Assembly: GCA_964464825.1 (NCBI GenBank) | Contig: CAYXKL010000152.1 | Coordinates: 1-5,112, forward strand | Source of the DNA: DYJK01 sp964464825 | GTDB taxonomy: Bacteria; Bacteroidota; Ignavibacteria; Ignavibacteriales; Melioribacteraceae | DNA: 5,112 nt | Direction of reading: 5' to 3' | Shown here: positions 1 through 5,112 of the stretch, in pieces | Numbering within the stretch: the first letter of the stretch is position 1 | How the letters are laid out: the number at the start of each line of letters is the position of its first letter | Position numbers and translations under genes: made by a program | The notes under the pieces: generated by a model | What the model saw: the letters and a program-made list of their open reading frames with translations, nothing else | Database searches by the model: none | Told to the model about the DNA's origin: nothing

Positions 1-67
1 ATATACTTGTATTGAGAGGGCTATAAAGAGAATCAGGAACAGAAGAGATTACATCAATCCTCATCAT
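1..67 (-). CDS. trmD: tRNA (guanine-N1)-methyltransferase TrmD, N-terminal fragment
   Basis: Only the first ~22 codons lie in the window; the gene runs off the left edge. Reading down from base 67, the frame gives MMRIDVISSVPDSLYSPLNT and then SI. This matches the start of TrmD, whose N-terminus is typically MRID-(I/V)-I-x-x-x-P-x-x-x-x-x-PL-x-x-SI. TrmD is a trefoil-knot (SPOUT) enzyme that uses S-adenosylmethionine to methylate G37 next to the anticodon of several tRNAs, which prevents +1 frameshifting. The catalytic knot itself lies outside the window. Two adjacent ATG codons (65-67 and 62-64) could start it. Family alignment favours the second, giving an 11-base overlap with rimM; the first would give 14. 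No Shine-Dalgarno precedes either, so translation is probably coupled to rimM termination. The position right after rimM is the standard order and supports the call. Confidence 0.9.
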   Translation of the reverse strand, partial: MMRIDVISSVPDSLYSPLNTSI

Positions 68-569
68 AAAGCAGATCACAATCGTTAATTAATATCAATC
101 TCTTTTTAACCGGATCAAACTCAATAATAAAATCTTTTATTGCCGGAATTAGTATTTTTTTATTGTTCAAATCATTAACAACATAAACATCATTGGCCGG
201 AAGAATATACACATCCACAATATGACCTAATAACAGATCATTTCTAAAAACTTCACAACCAAATAGATCATGAATGAAAAAAGTATCTCTATCCAAACCA
301 ACAGAGTCAGTCTGATCAACAAAAATATTTTTGCCTAAAAGAAGTTTTGCATCTTGCGGATTATCAAAACCTCTAAGTTTAATTTCTACTTTGCCCTCGA
401 ACCCTTTTACATCTTCAACAATAAATTCTTTTTTATTGCTGAAAAAATCAATAAAGACCCTCTTTAAGCGAAAGAAACGATCGCTGAAATCGGAAAAAGA
501 TTCAATAGAAACATAACCTTGTGAACCTTGAACAGCTTTTACTTTTGCAATAAGAAAGTATTGATCCAC
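54..569 (-). CDS. rimM: Ribosome maturation factor RimM
   Basis: The 171-residue product has the usual RimM length and two-domain layout. RimM is a cytoplasmic 30S assembly factor that binds ribosomal protein S19 and helps mature the 3' (head) domain of 16S rRNA. The N-terminal RimM domain covers about residues 3-85: Y-F-L-I-A-K near the start, then the SDFSDRFFRLKRVFI stretch (26-40), then GFDNPQDAKLLLGKNIFV (67-84). The C-terminal PRC-barrel covers about 95-163, with the diagnostic ANDVYVV (125-131) and ILIPAI (139-144). The family's HGxxG loop near residue 14 reads QGSQG here, so the His is replaced by Gln. The start is GTG at 567-569; an in-frame TGA two codons upstream leaves no longer option. 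The start lies 11 bases after the khpA stop and has no clear Shine-Dalgarno, which suggests coupling to khpA. Its own end overlaps the trmD start. Confidence 0.93.
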   Translation of the reverse strand: MDQYFLIAKVKAVQGSQGYVSIESFSDFSDRFFRLKRVFIDFFSNKKEFIVEDVKGFEGKVEIKLRGFDNPQDAKLLLGKNIFVDQTDSVGLDRDTFFIHDLFGCEVFRNDLLLGHIVDVYILPANDVYVVNDLNNKKILIPAIKDFIIEFDPVKKRLILINDCDLLYDED

Positions 570-580
570 TAATCATTCAA

Positions 581-814
581 TTAGTCTAATATCTTTAAAA
601 TCGCACGTTTGCCGTCTTTTGCAGCAATAGCAGTCAGCAAGGTTCTCATAGCTTGAGCAGTTTTACCTTGTTTGCCGATTACTTTACCAACATCTTCAGC
701 ACCGACTTTCAAAGTAAGCTCGATAGTTTTTTCATCGGGAGTAGCTTCTTCGATAGAAACACCATCGGGACTATCGACGAGGTGTTTAGCGATGAACTCA
801 ATAAATTCCTTCAT
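581..814 (-). CDS. khpA: KH-domain RNA-binding protein KhpA
   Basis: The 77-residue protein is a single type II KH domain, the usual size for KhpA (formerly YlqC in Bacillus). The RNA-contacting loop is visible as V-I-GKQG-K (GxxG at residues 47-50), followed by the helix TAQAMRTLLTAIAAKDGKR. In other bacteria KhpA binds RNA, often paired with KhpB, and has been tied to cell division, cell length and RNA stability; its role here is not shown by the sequence. The location between rpsP and rimM is the classic one and supports the name. The start is ATG at 812-814, with a weak AGG (822-824) seven bases upstream. Its leader is the longest non-coding gap in the window and has an odd G-rich patch, described separately. 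Confidence 0.92.
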   Translation of the reverse strand: MKEFIEFIAKHLVDSPDGVSIEEATPDEKTIELTLKVGAEDVGKVIGKQGKTAQAMRTLLTAIAAKDGKRAILKILD

Positions 815-898
815 ATTAGTACCTATAATTAGTGAAAAGGGTACGTAATTAAAGTGCAGCCGCCCCCTACCGGTTTAAGCTATATCGGAAGCAGTACC
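815..898 (-). promoter_or_regulatory. rpsP-khpA intergenic leader with competing inverted repeats
   Basis: This 84-base gap is the largest in the window. On the coding (minus) strand AGGGTAC (900-894, starting in the rpsP stop codon) is complementary over seven bases to GTACCCT (844-838). The central GTACC (844-840) is also complementary to GGTAC (823-819), which overlaps the AGG likely to serve khpA as ribosome-binding site. The two pairings exclude each other, so a simple switch is conceivable. The loop of the larger pairing contains a 20-base patch (854-873) with 16 G or C, in a sequence otherwise about one third G+C. The stems are short and could be chance. No T-run follows, so it is not a standard terminator. 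I do not recognise a known riboswitch or ribosomal-protein leader. Confidence 0.3.
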
Positions 899-1327
899 CT
901 ATACTTCCGCCGCACTATCAGATTTTGTTTCTTCCTTTTCAGCAGATTTTTGTTTCTTTGTTTTTGATTTCTCAGCTTTCTTTTTTAAAGCAGCAACAAG
1001 ATTTGCTTCTTTAATTTTTTTCCAATCAGATAATTTTTCTGCTATTTGTTCTTCCGATAAACCTTTTTTCTTTAGCTCTTTCCTTAAAAGTATTCCATGA
1101 TTAGTAAGAATATTTTTAACTGTATCTGTTGGTTGTGCACCAACACCAAGCCAATACAAAGCACGATCCTCTTTTAATTCTACTAATGCCGGATCAACTT
1201 TAGGATTATATAAACCTATCGCTTCGATAAATTTACCATCTCTCGGTGAACGAGAATCTGCAGCTACTACTTTATATACGGGCTGCTTCTTCTTTCCCAT
1301 TTTTCTCAGTCTTAACTTAACTGCCAA
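899..1327 (-). CDS. rpsP: 30S ribosomal protein S16 (bS16) with extended C-terminus
   Basis: S16 binds 16S rRNA early and stabilises the 5' and central domains of the 30S body. The canonical core occupies about residues 1-80: MAVKLRLRKMGKKKQPVYKV, then VAADSRSPRDGKFIEAIGLYNP, then the GAQPTDTVKNIL segment near 63-74. E. coli S16 has 82 residues. Here a further ~60-residue tail follows, rich in Lys, Glu, Ala and Ser, probably flexible or partly helical and of unknown function. Long S16 tails are usual in the FCB group. The start is TTG (1325-1327), supported by the perfectly conserved N-terminal sequence and by AGGAG seven bases upstream; the next Met (residue 10) would remove the first beta strand. 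The gene lies 30 bases after ffh and 84 before khpA. Confidence 0.97.
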   Translation of the reverse strand: MAVKLRLRKMGKKKQPVYKVVAADSRSPRDGKFIEAIGLYNPKVDPALVELKEDRALYWLGVGAQPTDTVKNILTNHGILLRKELKKKGLSEEQIAEKLSDWKKIKEANLVAALKKKAEKSKTKKQKSAEKEETKSDSAAEV

Positions 1328-1334
1328 TTTAGTA

Positions 1335-1339
1335 CTCCT
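1335..1339 (-). promoter_or_regulatory. Shine-Dalgarno site deciding the rpsP TTG start
   Basis: On the minus strand AGGAG sits seven bases before the TTG at 1325-1327. It is the strongest Shine-Dalgarno-like sequence before any gene here; the starts of atpG, rimM and trmD have none. It fixes the non-ATG start of rpsP. Confidence 0.75.
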
Positions 1340-1357
1340 ATTTTTAATATATTATGT

Positions 1358-2692
1358 TTAATTGAATTTCATGTTTTTTAAGTTCATCAAACCTTGTTTA
1401 CCGCTTTTAGAATTTAACATTTTTACCATCTTCTGCATCTCTTCAAACTGCTTAATCAAGCGATTAACATCTTGAATAGAATTACCGCTTCCGCGAGCAA
1501 TTCTTTTTCTTCTGCTTCCGTTCAAAATTTTCGGGTTTTCTCTCTCTCGTATAGTCATTGATTGAATGATCGATTCAACTTTAACCAATTGTTTATCATC
1601 AACATCTGCATTCTTAATAGAAGAACTTACACCCGGTATCATTGAAATTAGAGATTTTAAAGAACCCATTTTTTTAATCATTTTAATTTGCTTAAGAAAA
1701 TCATCAAAGTCGAACTTATTAGCAAGAAATTTCTTCTCAAGTTCATCAGTTTCTTTTTCATCAAATTGCTGTTGAGCTTTTTCTACTAGACTAACAATAT
1801 CGCCTTTACCCAATATTCTGGAAGCTAGTCTTTCAGGATAAAACATTTCAATTGAATCTAATTTTTCTCCTAAGCTTGTAAACTTAACGGGACGATCAAC
1901 TACAGCACGTATAGAAAGAATACAACCGCCTTTTGCGTCGCCGTCAAGTTTTGTTGCAACAACTCCGTCGAAATCAACTATTTCATGAAATGCTTTTGCA
2001 GAATTAACAGCATCTTGCCCGGTCATAGAATCAACAACAAATAAAGTTTCAGTCGGATTAACTTTAGCTTTTATAGCAGCAGCTTCATTCATCATTTCAT
2101 CATCAATATGAAGCCTTCCGGCAGTATCAATAATGACCGTGTTTAAACCTTTTTCTTTAGCAAACAAAATTGCATCGGAAGCAATCGCAACCGGATCAGT
2201 GCTTTCATCAATAGAAAAAACCGGAACATCAATTTGTGATCCAAGAATTTTCAATTGTTGTCTAGCAGCCGGCCGGTATACGTCAGCAGCAACTAAAAGA
2301 ACATTTCGTTTTTTATTTTTTAAATATTTTGCAAGTTTTGCGCTAAAAGTTGTTTTACCGCATCCTTGTAGACCAATCAACATTATTGTTGTTAATCCGG
2401 ATGGATTAATACTTAATTCAGCACCACTGCTGCCAAGTAATTTAACCAGCTCATCATAAATAATTTTTGTAATAAGCTGACCCGGGGTAACGGATGTTAA
2501 AACTTCTTTGCCAAGAGCTTTCAGTTTAACATCTTCAATAAATTGTTTAGCAACTTTATAATTAACATCAGCATCTAAAAGAACACGTCTGATATCACGA
2601 AGTGTATCAGCAATATTAGTCTCGGTAAGTTTACCTTGACCGGTAATTTTTTTTAGAGCTCGTTCAAGCTTTTCGGTTAATTCTTCGAGCAT
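1358..2692 (-). CDS. ffh: Signal recognition particle protein Ffh (SRP54), GTPase
   Basis: Ffh binds 4.5S/SRP RNA and the signal sequences of nascent chains. With the receptor FtsY it delivers ribosomes to the Sec translocon at the inner membrane, powered by GTP. The 444 residues match the family (about 450). The helical N domain is at ~1-88. The G domain has G1 GLQGCGKT (107-114, with Cys where Ser is commoner), DVYRPAA (137-143), G3 DTAGR (189-193) and G4 TKLD (247-250) followed by GDAKGG. The Met-rich M domain begins around 325 and carries the SRP-RNA-binding SRRKRIARGSG (393-403); many Met residues (M414-442 region) suit signal-sequence binding. The start is ATG at 2690-2692, with GAAAGG only two bases upstream, an unusually short spacing. 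A candidate promoter lies just upstream. It begins the ffh-rpsP-khpA-rimM-trmD cluster. Confidence 0.98.
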   Translation of the reverse strand: MLEELTEKLERALKKITGQGKLTETNIADTLRDIRRVLLDADVNYKVAKQFIEDVKLKALGKEVLTSVTPGQLITKIIYDELVKLLGSSGAELSINPSGLTTIMLIGLQGCGKTTFSAKLAKYLKNKKRNVLLVAADVYRPAARQQLKILGSQIDVPVFSIDESTDPVAIASDAILFAKEKGLNTVIIDTAGRLHIDDEMMNEAAAIKAKVNPTETLFVVDSMTGQDAVNSAKAFHEIVDFDGVVATKLDGDAKGGCILSIRAVVDRPVKFTSLGEKLDSIEMFYPERLASRILGKGDIVSLVEKAQQQFDEKETDELEKKFLANKFDFDDFLKQIKMIKKMGSLKSLISMIPGVSSSIKNADVDDKQLVKVESIIQSMTIRERENPKILNGSRRKRIARGSGNSIQDVNRLIKQFEEMQKMVKMLNSKSGKQGLMNLKNMKFN

Positions 2693-2709
2693 TGCCTTTC
2701 AATCCAATT

Positions 2710-2740
2710 AAAAGATAATAAAAAGGGTATTCATTTCAAA
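2710..2740 (-). promoter_or_regulatory. Candidate Bacteroidota-type promoter for ffh cluster
   Basis: On the minus strand TTTG (2740-2737), 19 bases, then TATCTTTT (2717-2710). The Bacteroidota housekeeping consensus is TTTG-N19-TAnnTTTG, so the site matches all fixed positions but the last, with the expected spacing. It can also be read as a sigma-70 type TTGAAA-N16-TATCTT. Transcription would begin near 2705, giving a leader of about a dozen bases before the ffh ATG. The surrounding DNA is T-rich, so a chance match is possible. Confidence 0.45.
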
Positions 2741-2751
2741 AAAAGAATAGT

Positions 2752-3633
2752 TTAACTTTCTTTAAGGGCATTTGCTCCGGAAACAATTTCAATGATTTCT
2801 TTCGTAATAGCAGCTTGTCTTTCTTTGTTATAAGTAAGCTGCATAGAACGTATCAATTCTTTAGCATTTTCTGTCGCCATATCCATAGCTGTCATTCTAG
2901 CTCCAAGTTCAGCAGCATAAGATTCGAGTAGAACTCTCCACATTTGAGCAGCTAAATGCTTAGGTAACAGACTATTAATAATTCCTAATTTATCCGGTTC
3001 ATAAATATATTCAGCATTTTCTGGTTGCTCATCATCTTTTCTAAATGGCTGGATAGGTAGAAATTGCTCTACCACAGTCTTTTGCTGAATAACAGATCTA
3101 AATTCATTGAATACAATATAAACTTTATCAATATCACCGGATAAATATTTTTGAGTTAAATCTCTTACTAATCCGGAAGCAAATTCAAATTTTAAGTGTG
3201 AGAAGATTCCAGTGTGAGAACCTACTACATTGAAAGGTCTTTTTGTGAAGTAGTCATTCCCTTTCTTACCGACACAGTGCAATTCGATATTTCCATTTTT
3301 ATAAAATTCACTTAAATCATTATTCACAAGTTCTTCAACGGATCTAATAATATTCATATTAAACCCGCCGCACAAACCACGATCCGATGTAACAACTACA
3401 AGTGCAATTTTATTAATTGTTCTTTCGGTAAGTAAAGGATTGTTAATTTTAGTTTCTATTTTTAATAAATGATTAAGTACATCAGCAATCTTATGGGAAT
3501 AAGGACGTGTGTTAATAATATTTTCTTGGGCACGTCGTAAACGGGCAGCAGCAACCATTTTCATAGCTCTGGTAATCTGCTGTGTGTTTTTCACACCTTT
3601 AATTCTTCTTTTTATATCCCGTAAGGTTGCCAT
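2752..3633 (-). CDS. atpG: F1 ATP synthase subunit gamma
   Basis: Gamma is the central rotor shaft of F1. Its coiled coil of N- and C-terminal helices turns inside the alpha3-beta3 ring and couples proton (or sodium) flow through Fo to ATP synthesis. The 293 residues match the family (E. coli 287). The conserved N-terminal helix is MATLRDIKRRIKGVK and onward to about residue 36. The Rossmann-like middle domain carries the signature VTSDRGLCGGFN (81-92). The conserved C-terminal helix runs from about 238 to the end, with GARMTAMDMATENA and later NKERQAAITKEIIEIVSGA. The start is ATG at 3631-3633, fixed by the conserved N-terminus. It lies 19 bases after the atpA stop in AT-rich DNA without a Shine-Dalgarno, so it is probably co-transcribed and perhaps coupled. 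The next gene is ffh, not atpD. Confidence 0.98.
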   Translation of the reverse strand: MATLRDIKRRIKGVKNTQQITRAMKMVAAARLRRAQENIINTRPYSHKIADVLNHLLKIETKINNPLLTERTINKIALVVVTSDRGLCGGFNMNIIRSVEELVNNDLSEFYKNGNIELHCVGKKGNDYFTKRPFNVVGSHTGIFSHLKFEFASGLVRDLTQKYLSGDIDKVYIVFNEFRSVIQQKTVVEQFLPIQPFRKDDEQPENAEYIYEPDKLGIINSLLPKHLAAQMWRVLLESYAAELGARMTAMDMATENAKELIRSMQLTYNKERQAAITKEIIEIVSGANALKES

Positions 3634-3652
3634 GATTTAAATTTACTACTTA

Positions 3653-5112
3653 TTAATTTTTTTTGAATTTAGTTAAGAAATCATCAATTGCTTGCTTCAA
3701 GATTTGAATAGTATCATCTTTTAATTCTTTTGTTGTGAGTATGCTTTCATATAGTTGTGGATATTTTAATTCAGCATATTCATGAAATTCTTTTTCGAAC
3801 CTTTTAACATCTTTTACATCAATATTTTCTAAATAATTATTAGTTCCTATAAAAACACTTACAACTTGTTTTTCAATTGCTGAAGGTTGATACTGACCTT
3901 GTTTCAATAATTCAACCAATCTTGCACCTTTTGAAAGAGTACGTAATGTTGTTTTATCAAGATCAGAGCCAAACTTTGCAAAAGCTTCTAGTTCTCGGTA
4001 CTGTGCAAGATCCAGTTTTAATGAACCAGCAACTTTTTTCATCGCTTTTATTTGAGCATTTCCACCAACACGGGATACAGATATTCCTACGTTAATAGCG
4101 GGTCTAACACCTGAATTAAATAAGTTTGGTTCAAGATATATTTGACCATCAGTAATAGATATAACGTTAGTAGGAATATAAGCAGATACGTCACCTTGTT
4201 GAGTTTCGATGATTGGTAGTGCTGTTAAGCTGCCTCCTCCTAACTCATCATTTAATTTTGAAGCTCGCTCGAGTAATCTTGAATGTAAATAAAATACATC
4301 TCCTGGATACGCTTCACGTCCGGGTGGTCTTCTCAATAATAATGAAAGTTCTCTATAAGCTGCTGCTTGTTTTGAAAGGTCGTCATAAATTACAAGTGAA
4401 TGTCTTCCTGAATCTCTAAAAAATTCTCCAAGTGTAGCACCTGAATAAGGTGCAATATATTGTAACGGCGCTGGAGATGAAGCTGGAGCAGCTACAACAG
4501 TGGTGTATTCCATTGCACCATTTTCTTCAAGCTTAGCAACTACTTGCGCAATCGTAGAATTTTTTTGCCCAACAGCAACATAAACACAATACACCGGTTT
4601 TATACCATTCTTTTGGGCTGCATCTGTATGTGTATATTTTTGATTGATAATAGCATCTATAGCAATTGCAGTTTTACCAGTTTGCCGGTCGCCAATTATT
4701 AATTCTCTTTGACCTCTTCCAATAGGTATCATAGCATCAATTGCTGTTATACCAGTTTGTAAAGGTTCTTTAACCGGTTGACGATTAATTACACCAAGTG
4801 CTTTACGTTCAATCGGCATGTATTTATCAAACTGAATATTTCCTTTACCGTCAACTGGTTCACCAAGCGGATTAACAACTCTACCCAGCATTTTATCACC
4901 AACCGGAAATGATGCAACACGTTTTGTTCTTTTAACGGTATCGCCTTCTTTAATCAAAGAACTCTCACCAAATAAAACGCATCCTACACTATCTTCTTCA
5001 AGATTTAATACCATTCCGGTAACATTATTCGGGAATTCAACAAGCTCGCTTGCCATTACGTTTGACAAACCATAAACTCTTGCTATTCCATCACCAACTT
5101 GAAGTACTGTAC
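3653..5112 (-). CDS. atpA: F1 ATP synthase subunit alpha, 5' end missing
   Basis: Alpha forms the alpha3-beta3 hexamer of F1 with beta. It binds a non-catalytic nucleotide and supplies the arginine finger to the catalytic sites. About 485 residues are visible; the frame is open to the window edge and begins TVLQVGDGIARVYGLSNVMA, a conserved part of the beta-barrel domain. By comparison with E. coli (513) about 30 residues, including the true start, lie outside. A TTG at 5066-5068 is in frame but is an ordinary Leu codon, not the start. Key motifs in visible numbering: Walker A GDRQTGKT at about 140-147, Walker B-like SLVIYDD with DLSKQA after it, and SVSRVGG carrying the arginine finger. The C-terminal helical domain ends FLTKFKKN. 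Upstream genes (usually atpH for delta) would lie to the right. Confidence 0.98.
   Translation of the reverse strand, partial: TVLQVGDGIARVYGLSNVMASELVEFPNNVTGMVLNLEEDSVGCVLFGESSLIKEGDTVKRTKRVASFPVGDKMLGRVVNPLGEPVDGKGNIQFDKYMPIERKALGVINRQPVKEPLQTGITAIDAMIPIGRGQRELIIGDRQTGKTAIAIDAIINQKYTHTDAAQKNGIKPVYCVYVAVGQKNSTIAQVVAKLEENGAMEYTTVVAAPASSPAPLQYIAPYSGATLGEFFRDSGRHSLVIYDDLSKQAAAYRELSLLLRRPPGREAYPGDVFYLHSRLLERASKLNDELGGGSLTALPIIETQQGDVSAYIPTNVISITDGQIYLEPNLFNSGVRPAINVGISVSRVGGNAQIKAMKKVAGSLKLDLAQYRELEAFAKFGSDLDKTTLRTLSKGARLVELLKQGQYQPSAIEKQVVSVFIGTNNYLENIDVKDVKRFEKEFHEYAELKYPQLYESILTTKELKDDTIQILKQAIDDFLTKFKKN

Noticed and set aside
107..569. Possible defective RimM because the HGxxG loop reads QGSQG
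   Set aside because: Both glycines are kept, the rest of both domains is intact, and the length is normal. The His-to-Gln change looks like lineage variation, not decay.
875..901. Read-through of the rpsP TAG stop
   Set aside because: Seven sense codons follow before an in-frame TAA, but such a short open run is expected by chance, and the added residues match nothing in S16.
2728..2749. Inverted repeat TATTC/GAATA after atpG as a possible terminator
   Set aside because: The stem is only five A/T-rich base pairs with a 12-base loop and no GC core, too weak for an intrinsic terminator. It also overlaps the promoter candidate.
331..4419. Open frames on the plus strand at 331-516, 1566-1775, 2133-2459, 3877-4095 and 4213-4419
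   Set aside because: Each lies wholly inside a well-supported minus-strand gene (rimM, ffh, ffh, atpA, atpA), and the translations resemble no family I know. They are shadows of the real coding frames.
5066..5068. TTG as the start of atpA
   Set aside because: The same frame continues upstream to the window edge and encodes the conserved TVLQVGDGIARVYG of subunit alpha, so TTG is an internal Leu codon and the gene is truncated by the window.

Overview
This AT-rich window (roughly one third G+C by eye) is a compact block of bacterial housekeeping genes, all read from the minus strand. In transcription order they are atpA (5' end outside the window), atpG, ffh, rpsP, khpA, rimM and trmD (only its first ~22 codons are inside). 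Almost every base is coding. The longest gap is 84 bases, between rpsP and khpA, so there is no gene-free stretch of 300 bases.

The protein sequences look like the Bacteroidota/Chlorobiota/Ignavibacteriota (FCB) group, with Ignavibacteria my best guess. Three things support this: the style of the RimM and TrmD N-termini, an S16 with a long charged tail, and mostly weak or absent Shine-Dalgarno sequences. A candidate promoter also matches the Bacteroidota-type consensus. The assignment is inferred from recalled family resemblance, not from a database search.

Right part (2752-5112): the F1 ATP synthase subunits alpha and gamma, 19 bases apart. The gene for beta (atpD) does not follow atpG as it does in E. 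coli. This is consistent with a split arrangement in which atpD-atpC lie elsewhere, as in other FCB genomes.

Left part (1-2692): the classic SRP/ribosome-maturation cluster. Ffh targets nascent membrane and secreted proteins. S16 (rpsP) is a 30S assembly protein. KhpA is a small KH-domain RNA-binding protein. RimM helps 30S maturation and binds S19. TrmD makes m1G37 in tRNA. The last two genes overlap by 11-14 bases, so translational coupling is likely. The 59-base atpG-ffh gap holds no convincing terminator but has a good promoter candidate, so ffh and its followers may be transcribed both by read-through and from their own start.

No mobile element, CRISPR array, tRNA, rRNA or new multi-gene system is visible. 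The points worth a second look are small: the trmD start buried in the end of rimM, a TTG start on rpsP with the best Shine-Dalgarno in the window, the promoter at the atp/SRP junction, and a G-rich khpA leader with competing short inverted repeats.
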